Below, one piece after another: positions 21,800-35,985 of a DNA stretch of 64,000 nucleotides. The translations under genes were made by a program, and so were the position numbers. The notes beneath the pieces were generated by a model. The model did no database searches. It saw only the letters and a list, made by a program, of their open reading frames with translations, and was not told the DNA's origin. Origin of the DNA: Margaritifera margaritifera (Eukaryota > Mollusca > Bivalvia > Unionida > Margaritiferidae); contig JAQPZY010001675.1 of the NCBI GenBank assembly GCA_029931535.1, positions 2,106,001 to 2,170,000 of the forward strand, read 5' to 3'. Numbering within the stretch: position 1 is the first letter of the stretch; each line of letters begins with the position of its first letter.

Positions 21800-23290
21800 C
21801 TAGATTTGATTTTCTACCAAAATCCAGCTATTTCCTACTTAAAAGCGAACGAATTCGTTCAAATAACGCCAACGCATGATTAGATCCTTCATTGACAAAA
21901 CCATGAACAGTTCACTTACATAAGCGTTAATATGTGACGCCATAAAGAAGTATGCATGGGATTAATTCATTGATAATTAGAAATAGGCGACGTCATTGAA
22001 AATAATTCGCGTAAAGATGAGAAATTGCTTTGGTTTGTATTTCAAGAACGGTTGTACGAATACAGATTTTATATCTTTATTTGGTTTAAAGTTCATGTAG
22101 GTCAATATTAGGTTTACTGGTTCATAAAACGTCATGTTCACCCCATCATATTTTTAATTGTCATATGTCTATACTTGTATATAATTAACAAAAACAATCA
22201 CAAAAGGGAAAAGGATAGAGAGCGTAAAATTTCAAAATCGATTTTCTTTATTTCTATTAGCCCTTGTGCCTGTTTTTAATTAAGCAACAGTTCTTAACTG
22301 AGTCGCTTTAATAGTATAGTTGACAAAAATGAAAAGTGTGACATAACAAAAATAATTTAAAAAATATTGAAACTCATAAAGGCATTATAGTATTGAATCT
22401 TTGACGACGCAGTGAAAGAAGCTTCTAAGCTGATTAGTGGCGTCATGATAGTAAAACATGTCGGACAGTCATCTTGAACTAAAAAAACACTTTCCAACGG
22501 TACATCAGGAAGATTTAATAGAATTCGGGATAACACTTTGGTCATCTTTTAGCTTGACAAATAAAACTTCAGGATAATTAAAGAAAGCGATTTTTCAGAT
22601 ATTGTAATATTCAAGGCACAAACTGAAAGTAATTTTTTTTTTTTCAGCACCAATTATTATATTGACCCATGCCCACAGGGACACCTGACCATAACGCACA
22701 CTTGTTCGGAGTAAACATCTCATAATGGAAACCCGTTTAGAGTGAAGCCATACTCCCAACAGACAACTGTTTAACGGACAAATATATTATGAATCTGAAT
22801 GACAAAATGATTTACATAAATTAATTTATTCACTGTGTTCTTATGTTTTATCAGTGTACTGATAACAAATATACTTTTTCTTTTTCCTAGTTTTCCACAC
22901 AAATAAAATACAAGCACTGTTAATATCTCTTTCTCTCTATTATTCTTTCACACATGCAAAATAAATAAATATATATTGAAATATTTCAGTTAAATCAATC
23001 AAAATGAACACTTCAATACTTTACGCACCAATACCAAAACAAATAAAGAAGAAAATTATTTCCCCCTGAATACATTGTCAACTAGCAAAGAATTAATACG
23101 CGTTAATAAACAAAATTTAAACATAATCACAACGAAAGGCTTAGAGATTCACTTATTCGCACTGTAAACGAATACAGATCTTACAGTAGTAACAACCAAG
23201 ATTTTAATGACTTTTTCTATGATATTGAACCATATTTGAAGATGATCACCAATAGCGAAATTCGACAATTTTGATTAGAACCAAACATGA
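21800..23290. other. mostly non-coding stretch
   Basis: No clear feature up to about 22970. From about 23090 to 23290 the plus strand gives fragments (for example NNQDFNDFFYDIEP) that could be the eroded N-terminal part of the polymerase that follows, but I cannot confirm this. Confidence 0.3.
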
Positions 23291-23304
23291 ACATGATTAG
23301 AACG

Positions 23305-25420
23305 TGATGCATGTTTAAATACCTCAGGTGTAGAACTTACAATTTTAAGAGACTATTACATGTTTCTAATGACTACGAGTGGAATAAGAGGCTGTGACAT
23401 GTTACTAATGATTACGAGTGGAATAAGAGACTGTGACATGTTACTAATGATTACGAGTGGAATAAGAGACTGTGACATGTTAGTAATGATTAAGAGTGGA
23501 ATAAGAGACTGTGACATGTTACTAACGATTAAGAGTAGAATAATAGACTATTACATGTTACTAATGATTACGAGTAGAATAATAGACTATTACATATTAC
23601 TAATGATTACGAGCGGAATAATAGATTATTATATGTTACTAATGAATAAGAGTGGAATAAGAGACTGTGACATGTTACTAATGATTAAGACTGCAATAAG
23701 AGACTGTGACATGTTACTAATGATTACGAGTAGAATAATAGACTATTACATATTACTAATGATTACGAGCGGAATAATAGATTATTATATGTTACTAATG
23801 AATAAGAGTGGAATAAGAGACTGTGACATGTTACTAATGATTAAGACTGCAATAAGAGACTGTGACATGTTACTAACGATTACGAGTAGAATAATAGACT
23901 ATTACATGTTACTAATGAATAAGAGTGGAATAAGAGACTGTGACATGTTACTGATGATTACGAGTAGAATAATAGACTATTACATGTTACTAATGAATAA
24001 GAGTGGAATAAGAGACTGTGACATGTTACTGATGATTAAGAGTGGAATAAGAGACTGTGACATGTTACTAATGATTAATAGTGGAATAAGAGACTGTGAC
24101 ATGTTACTAATGATTAAGAGTGGAATAAGAGCATGTGTCATGTTAGTAATGATTACGAGTAGAATAATAGACTATTACATGTTACTAATGAATAAGAGTG
24201 GAATAAGAGACTGTGACATGTTACTAATGATTAAGAGTTGAATAAGAGACTGTGACATGTTACTAATGATTAAGAGTAGAATAAGAGACTATTACATATT
24301 ACTAATGATTAAGAGTGGAATAAGAGGCTGTGGCATGTTACTAATGAGTAAGAGTGGAATAAGAGACTGTGTCATGTTACTAATGATTAAGAGTAGAATA
24401 AGAGACTATTACATATTACTAATGATTAAGAGTGGAATAAGAGACTGTGACATGTTACTAATGATTAAGAGTGGAATAAGAGACTGTGAAATGTTACTAA
24501 TGATTACGAGTAGAATAATAGACTATTACATGTTACTAATGAATAAGAGTGGAATAAGAGGTTGAAGTAGCATGATACTACACAGATATGCTCAAGCAAA
24601 TCACGAATACTAATTGAAAAACGATTGTCAAGTAAAATTGATAGTAACTACGAAAAGTTAATGTCATTTATTATTTACGTGGACACGTAACTACCTCTGT
24701 GGGTGGGCCATGGGCAAATAAATTCTGCTAAATAACTTTTAATAGGTATCTAATGAGGAAATGACATGGGTGGAAGAAGAGTTTGTTCGATATACCAGAC
24801 GACAATGATATTGGTTTCATTTTAGAAGTGGATTTGGAGATTATGTTACACATACACAACCATTTTAAAGACTACACATTAGCTCCAGAGAAATTCTTTC
24901 TTGACCAAATATTTATTTATCTCCCTTGCAAGAGAAGTTGACAAATGCTTTCAAAGGTACAAATCCATCTGTACCAAAACAATAAAGTACATTGAAAAAT
25001 AAAGACAAATATATCTTTCACTACAGAACCTTAAAGCTTACATGCAATGAAGTCTGAAACTGAAAATGATACATGGAGTTGTCTTTGTTGATCAACAACG
25101 GTGTTTAAAATCGTATATTGAACTGATTACAAATTTAACACAAAATCAACTCATGATTTTGAGAAAACTTCTTCAAATTTATGAACAACGCTGTATTCGG
25201 CAAACAAATGCAAAATGTAATGGAAAAGACAACAGTTCAAATATTTACACATGAAAAAATATTGTCAGATACCATAATGATTTATCTTTGCCAGTATAAC
25301 CATTATTGACGATGACTTGGTGTCAGACAGTCTAAAAAAAGAAATCAAATTAATCAAACAAATTTCTTTTCTGAAGCAATCGAATGCTACTATAACGGTT
25401 TGCATCTTGTAGCCTTGTTT
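23305..25420 (+). pseudogene. family-B DNA polymerase (Polinton type), with embedded satellite
   Basis: The fragment enters with DACLNTSGVELTILRD (23310-23357), which matches the conserved segment before the GIRGG motif in this family. It is interrupted by the 39-bp array (23348-24565), then resumes in the same frame with MILHRYAQANHEY. Further parts are CGWAMGK (motif A region, about 24700), IPDDNDIGFILEVDLE (24792-24839), LKNKDKYIFHYRTLK (about 24990-25034), NFFKFMNNAVFGKQMQN (about 25167-25217) and IIDDDLVS (about 25302-25325). It stops near 25420, before the catalytic C motif. Several stops and at least two frameshifts make it inactive. It is on the opposite strand from the copy at 4-6 kb. 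Confidence 0.85.
23348..24565 (+). repeat. 39-bp intragenic satellite, about 31 copies, derived from the polymerase gene
   Basis: The unit GACTGTGACATGTTACTAAT plus GATTAAGAGTGGAATAAGA encodes 13 residues, DCDMLLMIKSGIR. Two main subtypes differ at linked sites: GACTGTGAC...AAGAGTGGAATAAGA and GACTATTAC...ACGAGTAGAATAATA. A four-unit block (ending in AAGACTGCAATAAGA) occurs twice, showing higher-order duplication. The frame is open across the array except for one TGA near 24240. The first and last units read GIRG, as in the native polymerase motif, and the polymerase frame continues on both sides. Confidence 0.95.
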
Positions 25421-25428
25421 GTTATTTT

Positions 25429-25640
25429 CTATACTCCCTGAGACCTTTGCATAATCAATCTACAATTTTGTGGAAGATCACAAGGATACAGAGGACAGTG
25501 ATCTGTTGGAATCTGAAAGTCTAATGGTATTCTAAACTGAGGTCCATACCGCGCAAACTGTACAGCTTCTGTACCGGTATTTAGTGCGTTACCTACACCT
25601 GTTATCTGATAGTAACTTTCTAAATTTATCATTCAGGTTG
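25429..25640 (-). pseudogene. unrecognised ORF fragment next to the polymerase pseudogene
   Basis: The minus-strand frame from 25632 reads a well-mixed protein (INLESYYQITGVGNA... then PTDHCPLYPCDLPQNC) ending at a stop at 25429. A related open stretch in another frame lies just upstream (about 25640-25750, with DDRFDLNDYNIF), suggesting one frameshifted gene. I do not recognise it. Its position next to the Polinton polymerase suggests another gene of that element, but this is inference. Confidence 0.3.
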
Positions 25641-25759
25641 CCTTGCTCAATCCTATTTTTCCTAACTGAATCAGGTAGCTACAACTATGTGTATATCATA
25701 AAAATGTTGTAGTCATTCAAATCGAAACGATCGTCAGTTCCATTGTATATGGTGATGTC

Positions 25760-28730
<2,971 letters not shown>

Positions 28731-28731
<1 letters not shown>

Positions 28732-28946
28732 GATCGAGATGGTATATAGGTTGGTGCTTACAGATAAGGCGATTGGTGCCGTAACCCGCGGATCCGGGTT
28801 CGAATCTCCGTAGAGTACAAATTAAACATTCTCTAACCTGTATGATAATATTATTTATTCGTATTTAAAACTTCTGTTAATGTTGTCAAGTATTCTCCTG
28901 TAGAATCCAGGGATAGCACTTTCCGCTCTGTTTGGTATATATTTGT

Positions 28947-28952
<6 letters not shown>
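28731..28952 (+). mobile_element. tRNA-derived SINE, copy B
   Basis: It begins GATCGAGATGGTATATAGGT (A-box region), has the B box GGGTTCGAATCTCC (about 28797-28810), then the same body as copy A and the tail CACTTTCCGCTCTGTTTGGT followed by (CT)n. It lies head-to-head against the 5' end of the retrotransposon fragment on the opposite strand. Confidence 0.85.
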
Positions 28953-28995
<43 letters not shown>

Positions 28996-29014
28996 TCTCT
29001 CTCTCTCTCTCTCT
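28951..29014 (+). repeat. (CT)n(CA)n(CT)n microsatellite
   Basis: Simple repeat forming the 3' tail of SINE copy B. Confidence 0.95.
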
Positions 29015-29840
29015 TATCCAATACATGACTCTAAATGCCCATTTGTGTATTCACTTTCGGTCTTAGATGTTTGAGTTTTTTTGTTTTGTTTTTCTTTTAA
29101 CTATATCACTTCTACCACCTAATGCAAATACAGGAATTTATTTTTCCTCAGTGAATTTTTTCTTCAAAATTTGACATTTTTATGTTTCTGAATAGTATCT
29201 ATCGTAGATTATAATTGTTAAGGTTTGTTTGTTTCCGTTAATGTGCCTATATCCATTATTTAATGGAATGTTAAAATTGGTGCTGATAAAATAAAATATT
29301 GTTTTAATCCTTGTTGATTGGTCGGATTACTTATATTCTCGCCAGGTAGATGTATGTTACATTCAGATAACAGTTTTCTAATTTGAAAGTAAACGTGAAA
29401 CATGTAAACAGATTTAACTAACTCTGAAACACCATGGTATCTTAAATTCCATTAGGACTCTCACAACAAACTGTTGCCATCAGTTCTGCCCAGTTTTGTT
29501 GATTTTGCTAATTTGAAATGAAACATTGTTCTTTGTATCTGTTCCGAGAATCTTAAAGATACAATTTTAAAATGCACTTACCAAACATGTTTAATGGTTT
29601 GTGTATAAAACATTTAGTTTCATTTTAGTAAATGTTTTATCTCGTTAAATATGTTTATAAGTTAATTTGGTTAGAGTGAGTTAGCAAATTATTTGTATCA
29701 AATGGAATCGCAGAACAAGGGTAAAGTACTATACATGTTAGTGTGTTTAATCTACAGTCCACCGTGCTCTGCATGTGTGTCGATCTCCCTTCGAGATAAC
29801 TCTTATCCTGAGATTATCATAGCTGTATAATCACATTAAA
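29015..29840. other. non-coding stretch
   Basis: No recognisable feature. Confidence 0.4.
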
Positions 29841-29952
29841 AGCATAGTCTATTTCTTTCGGACAGGAGTGGTGTTCCTATATTTCCCTCAGGTCTACATA
29901 AGTAGTATAGTCTATTTCTTTCGGACTCGAGTGTTCCTATATTTCCCTAAGC
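29841..29952 (+). repeat. 63-bp tandem duplication
   Basis: TAGTCTATTTCTTTCGGAC starts at 29845 and again at 29908. Both copies end in GTTCCTATATTTCCCT. Confidence 0.85.
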
Positions 29953-29968
29953 TAGTATTGTATCATTG

Positions 29969-30290
29969 GTCGTACTTAATGTTTATTATTGTGAACTTGA
30001 CTTTTCTAATGTAAATACTGTTCATTATTGTGAACTTGACTGTTCTAATGTAAATACTGTTCATCGTTGTGCGTTGGCTTTTATCATGTAAATACTGTTC
30101 ATTGTTGTGAACTTGGCTTTTCTGATGTATTTAATGTTCATTATTGTGAACTTGGCTTTTCTAATATACATACTGTTCATTATTGCGAACTTGGCCTTTC
30201 TAACGTAAATACTGTTCATTATTGTGAACTTGGCTTTTCTAATGTAAATACTGTTCATTATTGTGAACTTGGCTTTTCTAATGTAAATAC
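29969..30290 (+). repeat. 39-bp minisatellite, about 8 copies
   Basis: The unit is TAATGTAAATACTGTTCATT plus ATTGTGAACTTGGCTTTTC. Open frames on both strands (13-residue period) are artefacts of the unit length. Confidence 0.92.
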
Positions 30291-31190
30291 ATCCAGCCTA
30301 TATTTACGGCTTTTCCACCTTCACATACCATTCTTTGTTGATTTCTCTCTCTAATCTTTTCATTTCCTTCACTGAAATACCGGTTTAATTTCTATGATTT
30401 TACAAACGTTTTATATCTCTGGTATTTAATATTTTGTTTTTCCATTTCCTCTATCAGTTTTTCTTCCTTGTAGTTGTAACAATTACAGCTGATTGTACCG
30501 TTTATTTGTGTATTTTAATTTCACTCACTTCTAGATGCCAAATGTAAGTTCTGCGAAAATGGTATCTTCAAAATGTGTATATATACACACTGTGAAAGGT
30601 TTGCTGAATTTTTTGCAACAGAAAGTTCAATGGATGTGCTGAAGTTGTACATGGTAAAAATGTTGTTCGATAAAGTTGCATAGTTGATTGTGTAATTTAT
30701 ATACATTCTTTGATGAGATTCGAAAGAAATTTTCATTTCCTCACGATTAAATCAAGATTTATGTGATTTTCGTTACCTTTATTACGTTCAAAATCTCATA
30801 TAATCGCTTGTAGTCGTTTACAGTGTATCTGTTTGTCATCTTTTCTCGATGTAGTTGCAATCAAATTCATATATTTTAATGTCCTCTCTTTTTGTTTCAT
30901 TCATGATATCATTTATTAACATGCCAGGGCAATGTGTAGATTATGTCGCCATATCTCGTGTTGCATATGTGCCATTATATTCCTTCTGGTGATGTCTTTT
31001 GATGTACTTTATTTTTTCACTCTCATTTTGTGTTCAGCACAAATTCACACGCAGTTCATGGTTCAGCTCCTTCATCCTCTAATCTGCTGGGGGTCTTTTT
31101 GCCACATCTCTCAAATTCTGGAAACCGATTATCTTTCAAAACCTCAAAGTTTTCATGCTCTTTAAGACTTTATTCATGTATTGTTCTTCA
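30291..31190. other. non-coding or eroded Polinton sequence
   Basis: No clear gene. Minus-strand fragments near 31040-31160 (with FPEFERCGKK) may continue the element downstream of the integrase. Confidence 0.3.
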
Positions 31191-31199
31191 TCTGTCACG

Positions 31200-32190
31200 G
31201 GTGAAAGGTGTATCTCTGACATATCATTATTTTAATGGCATCATGTTTGCAGCTGGTTCACAATTCATCATATCCTTGCGATTTAACAACTAGCTTCTTC
31301 CTAACGTCTATTCTTTTGGTTTTCGAAATAGTTTTAGGTTTATATATGTCATCTTCTTTGTCATATAGAGATAATTTTTGTTCGCAAAACTGCATTTACA
31401 TTCTTCTCCTTCAAGTCCTTCAGTTTGCAATCGACTATATCATCTGACATTACTTTCTTCATTTTAAATGTTTCCTCTGTAAGGTTAGTAAGGTAATCCT
31501 TTTCAAAATTGTTTTGTATTTAGAAATTCTGCCTGTTTCAAGGGTGTTAATTTAAATTTAGATGTGCTAAAGGTAACCAAATAGTTACACCCATAATTTT
31601 TATTTGTTTAATTCTTTGTGTGCTTCAAGCTGAATGGTGTCTATTGATCTGTGACCAGTGCTATTGCAACCATCAGTTATCTTTGGTAACACGTCACCTC
31701 ATTATCTGCTTTCATTTAGAGTAAAATACTTCCACACTCTTATCCTTAAGATTTTGTTAAACCTCTCCACAACCAATGCTTTTTTGTTTCAGTATGTAGA
31801 TAAGTATTCAATCTTTTCCTTTTTCAACAAATCCTTAACTTTCCTGCTGTAAAATTCTTTTCCTTCATCAAACTTAATCTTGTCTGTTATTGTGTTGGCA
31901 TTGTGTATGTAGTCTTCCATTTTTCTTTTCATCTTTTCATCCCAAGAATAATTCCCAAAAATATATGTCACTATCAAAATGTATTTGCATATAATGTTGT
32001 CTTTTTCATATGATTGCATGTCAATAATGTCTGCCTGCCAATGGTTATCAACGTGCCTAATATAAAGTCTTGTGAAAGGAAGTCTTATTCTCGCTTGCTT
32101 GTGTAATGTGTAGGTAGACTGTTAAGTGAACCATTCTTTACATTTGGTGTATTTTATTTTTTGTGTCCTGTTCAGTTGGTTAGCTCTTCG
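31200..32190 (-). pseudogene. Polinton-type integrase, degenerate
   Basis: Minus-strand fragments match a retroviral-type integrase (rve fold) as found in Polintons. In order, they are YTLHKQARIRLPF and ADIIDMQS (first catalytic Asp region, about 32040-32120), KYILIV, KFDEGKEFY (second Asp, near 31869) and ALVVERFNKILR (catalytic Glu, near 31767). A weak chromodomain-like C-terminus (KKLVVKSQGYDELW) lies near 31250. The usual T-D-x-G motif reads F-D-E-G. A TGA just before the Glu motif and further stops downstream make it inactive. The enzyme would insert the transposon into host DNA. Confidence 0.8.
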
Positions 32191-34128
32191 ATTATAGCAA
32201 CCAAAGTAAACAACAACAACAATGAGTATAATTTTAAAACAACAAGGTTTTATTCTAAAATACATTTTCAATTTGTATAGGATAATTTCTTAACACTGTT
32301 GGATGGTCTGCTAGAGGTCAACCCTCTAAAAATGTAATATAGGAGACCCAAGGTCAGGGTGTACAAGCAATCCACTGCGCTTTACTTTGATGTAGGGAAC
32401 GGAACGAAACTTACTTTTCATGAGATCGTGTAAGTAGGGAGGATAAATATACTGAATTATCATATAATATTTTTTTATAGTAATGCGTGATACTGTGACA
32501 AAACCGTTGATTCCTTCCTTGACTCTTTGTAGCCTCCGACTAGAAAAATGTTCTCAACTTATTGAGATAGCCATGACGTGTAAACCTTATAGCTAAAAAA
32601 ATTTCTTGTTTCATAGATATTTATGTAACAATTGTGACTTTTTTGAAATAATTACTGAGATAAAAACAAGAAATCTCCTTCGCAGCTTTTCTATATCTTG
32701 ATCTTTTTTTTCATTAAACATCAAATAAACGCAATTGCTTCTCTCGTATCGTTCAGTTAAGTGCATCTTATTTTTTGTATCAAGCAGCAAAATTGTATAT
32801 TATTATGAAATACAAATTTTAATATTTTTTATGTAGCATAAACTGTTTTTGAAATATTAATGTTTATTTCCTCTTTGGTAGAATAAATGGCATTAAACAA
32901 GCATTTATTGGTCTAAATTGTAAATTCTTATTATAAATTGATTGGAAACCTATCCTATGATACATTTATATAACAAACTATTCCTTACGTGATTTTTCCG
33001 CTCTTTTCTGCTCGTTATTTTGAAAGGCAGAAACGAACTTTCTGCTGATGACTGACTTATGTCTACCAAAATGATGGGCTTCATTCAAAGAGGCTCTAAC
33101 ACCATTAGAAAAATCTAATTTGGATATAATTAATGCCGATTAGCAGGCTAAGCTTTGCTGAATGAAATGAAAGTGAATAGTAGTCAATTATGATTAAATA
33201 GATAATATATAGCAGCGTTATTACACATAGTTCTATCCCCTATAATAAACCTTTAAACTGTTGCGAGATTTCATAGTTTAATGAAAAATACAGAATAGAG
33301 CATTTGAACATGGAAAATATTCCTTTAATTTCAATCAGAACATACATTATCTTGTCAAAATTAAATTTACCAAAATAATTAATATATGTGAAATTTATGG
33401 CAAATCATCAGTGACATAAAATATTAAATGTCCCTCTTTCTCGTTTCATTTATGTCATAGTAAGGTAAGTTGGACATGTAAATTAATTTAACATATATTA
33501 GTGAAGTTGTTTTTATTTATTTTTTTAAGTGTCAGACTCTACATTGAACAATAATTGAGGTTGTGTCTCAGAAATTAAAAAATCCATTATTGGAAAGATC
33601 TAAAGTCATTAAAACTTGAATATTTCCTCTTTCTGGAATACAGTTACGTGGTTGCAAATTTTCGTACCTCGTCTTGTGAATTGATTGATCTAGTCAGCGT
33701 GCAGTTCTTTTCATTATTCGGCATTGTTTTGATTTTAAAAAAAAAAGATGTATCCATAACAAAGCTTACATAGTGTCTGCAGAATCCAGCATATTGTTTT
33801 GGAACACAACCACTTGAAATATACCGGCAAATGCACCAAAGAACAGATGAGTTAGTAAGCGGAAGCATCTATTTTATTTTCATCAATTTCAACGTAATAA
33901 CACTTCCCAGCCTCATTAGTCTTCATGTCAGTATTAAATTTGACATTTCGCAGAGTATTCTGTACTCAGTGTAATGATTCAAGAACTCAACTTGTGAAAA
34001 AAGGATAACACCACCAGTCAGACCGCCATCGCAGAATCAAGCGCGGAAGAATAAGGAACATCCATCTTCACGTTTACTTTCTTTATTACCGTCACAGATT
34101 TTCAAAACCAATTGGTGAAATCATATTC
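32191..34128. other. non-coding stretch
   Basis: AT-rich, no recognisable gene. I could not find terminal inverted repeats for a Polinton here. Confidence 0.4.
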
Positions 34129-34635
34129 TTTGTTACATATTAAGATGTGACTATACTTTGTTACATATTAAGATGAGACTACACTTTGTTACATATTAAA
34201 ATGTGACTTTACTTTGTTACAGGTTAAGATGAGACTACACTTTGTTACATATTAAGACATGACTATACTTTGCTAATATAAAGATGAGACTACACTTTGT
34301 TACGCATTAGGACGAAACTATACTTTGTTACATATTAAGACATGACTATACTTTGTTACATATTAAAATGTGACTTTACTTTGTTACAGGTTAATATAAG
34401 ACTATACTTTGTTACAGGTTAAGATGAGACTATACTTTGTTACTGGTTAAGATGAGACTATACTTTGTTACATGTTAAGATGAGACTATACTTTGCTATT
34501 ATAAAGATACGACTATACTTGGTTACATATTAAGATGAAACTATACTTTTTTACATATTAAGATGTGACTTTACTTTGTTACGTATTAAGATGAGACTAT
34601 ATTTCGTTACATATTAAGATGAGAATATACTTTCA
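34129..34635 (+). repeat. 28-bp minisatellite, about 18 copies
   Basis: Unit TTTGTTACATATTAAGATGA plus GACTATAC, with many substitution variants (ACAGGTTAAGATGAGAC, TGCTAATATAAAGATG) and occasional indels. It is older or less homogenised than the other arrays. Confidence 0.9.
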
Positions 34636-35858
34636 ATCCAAATGCAATACATGGACAAATAGTAACACATATTACGGACATTATTTTTTAATTGATATTA
34701 TCTATTGATGTCTTACCACATAGCACTGTAAATTTGTACAGTCTTAAAGGCTAATATCAAACTAATCGAAAACAACAAGTGAACCAAAACTTTTTTCCAT
34801 GCAAATGGCTTAAAACTCATTATTATTGATAACTGATGAAACTAGTTTAATAAACTTTCCTCGTAATTTGAACATGTATTGCTACTTGTTTTCTTGTTGC
34901 TGCTATTACCAATACAACTACCACTACTACCACAGATCTCGTCAATAATACCAATATTTGTTTACTTTCCAAAGTCAGTTATCATTATAGTTTCACTACT
35001 TAAAGATTAAATTCGTTTAGCTCTCTATCCAAAGCAAACTATAGCCTAAGTTGTTCTTCCTAAAATATCTTCTCATTTAGGATGCTTATAAAAATAGCTT
35101 AATTGGAGCAAGGTTCCTCACCTGTTAAAACAGTTGTCGTCATTCATTGTTACGGCGTTATAATGTATTCATTTGAGTGAATTTGTATTTCAGTACTTGA
35201 TTTCCCTTTACATTTTTACACATAATAATATTGATAGTGATAATGATATAATGTTAGTGATAATGATATAAAGATGAACCATTGATCTAGAAATGACAGT
35301 GTTGCTGCGCATGGTGGATCTCAAAATAAAGCTAAGTCGGCTTTATCCATTGAATAAACGTACTTGTTACATATAATTTATCTCTAATTCTTACATACAT
35401 ATATTTTTAGCCCTGCACGACATGCACTTGTAATTAAACATAATTGTCTTTATTAATCTCCTATGGCGCACGCTCTAATCTGGTCGTACGTAATTTCTTA
35501 CATCACATAATGCAACACAAGATGCATTCATTGCGATTCAGGTCGGCATTTTGAATTAATGCATTTACAAGTTGATGTTGATAATTATAATTGCTCTTTA
35601 AACTTATTTGAAAGTCACTCAAGGTTAAGAAAACGCAGATGTAATTTAATTTCACAATCTGTGCTTTTTGAGAATATTGACGAGAAATGGTTGCAAACGA
35701 GAACTGGTAGGTGGAAATGGTACAACCGCTACTACTATTCCTGTGTTTACGTCTATATTATTTTCAGAAAAGGAATGTTAAGAAACGGTAAATTGTTTGC
35801 CTGAATCTTGAGTTATTTATGTAAGAATTTAGCATGTTACTACTCATCTTAAGATGAG
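34636..35858. other. non-coding stretch
   Basis: One 81-codon plus-strand frame (35559-35804) is Arg/Tyr-rich and unrecognised, with no splice support. Confidence 0.35.
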
Positions 35859-35985
35859 AACATACAGAGCAAATATGTTCTAGTGTCTGTTATACAGAGC
35901 ATAGAGATCAAATATGTTCTAGTGTCTGTTATACAGAACATACAGAGCAAATATATTCTAGTGTCTGATATACAAAATAACATTC
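35859..35985 (+). repeat. 39-bp minisatellite, about 3 copies
   Basis: CAAATATGTTCTAGTGTCTG recurs at 35870, 35909 and 35948, exactly 39 bp apart. Confidence 0.85.

Noticed and set aside
30061..30354. ORFs with CELGF repeats as a gene
   Set aside because: 39-bp minisatellite artefact, open on both strands.
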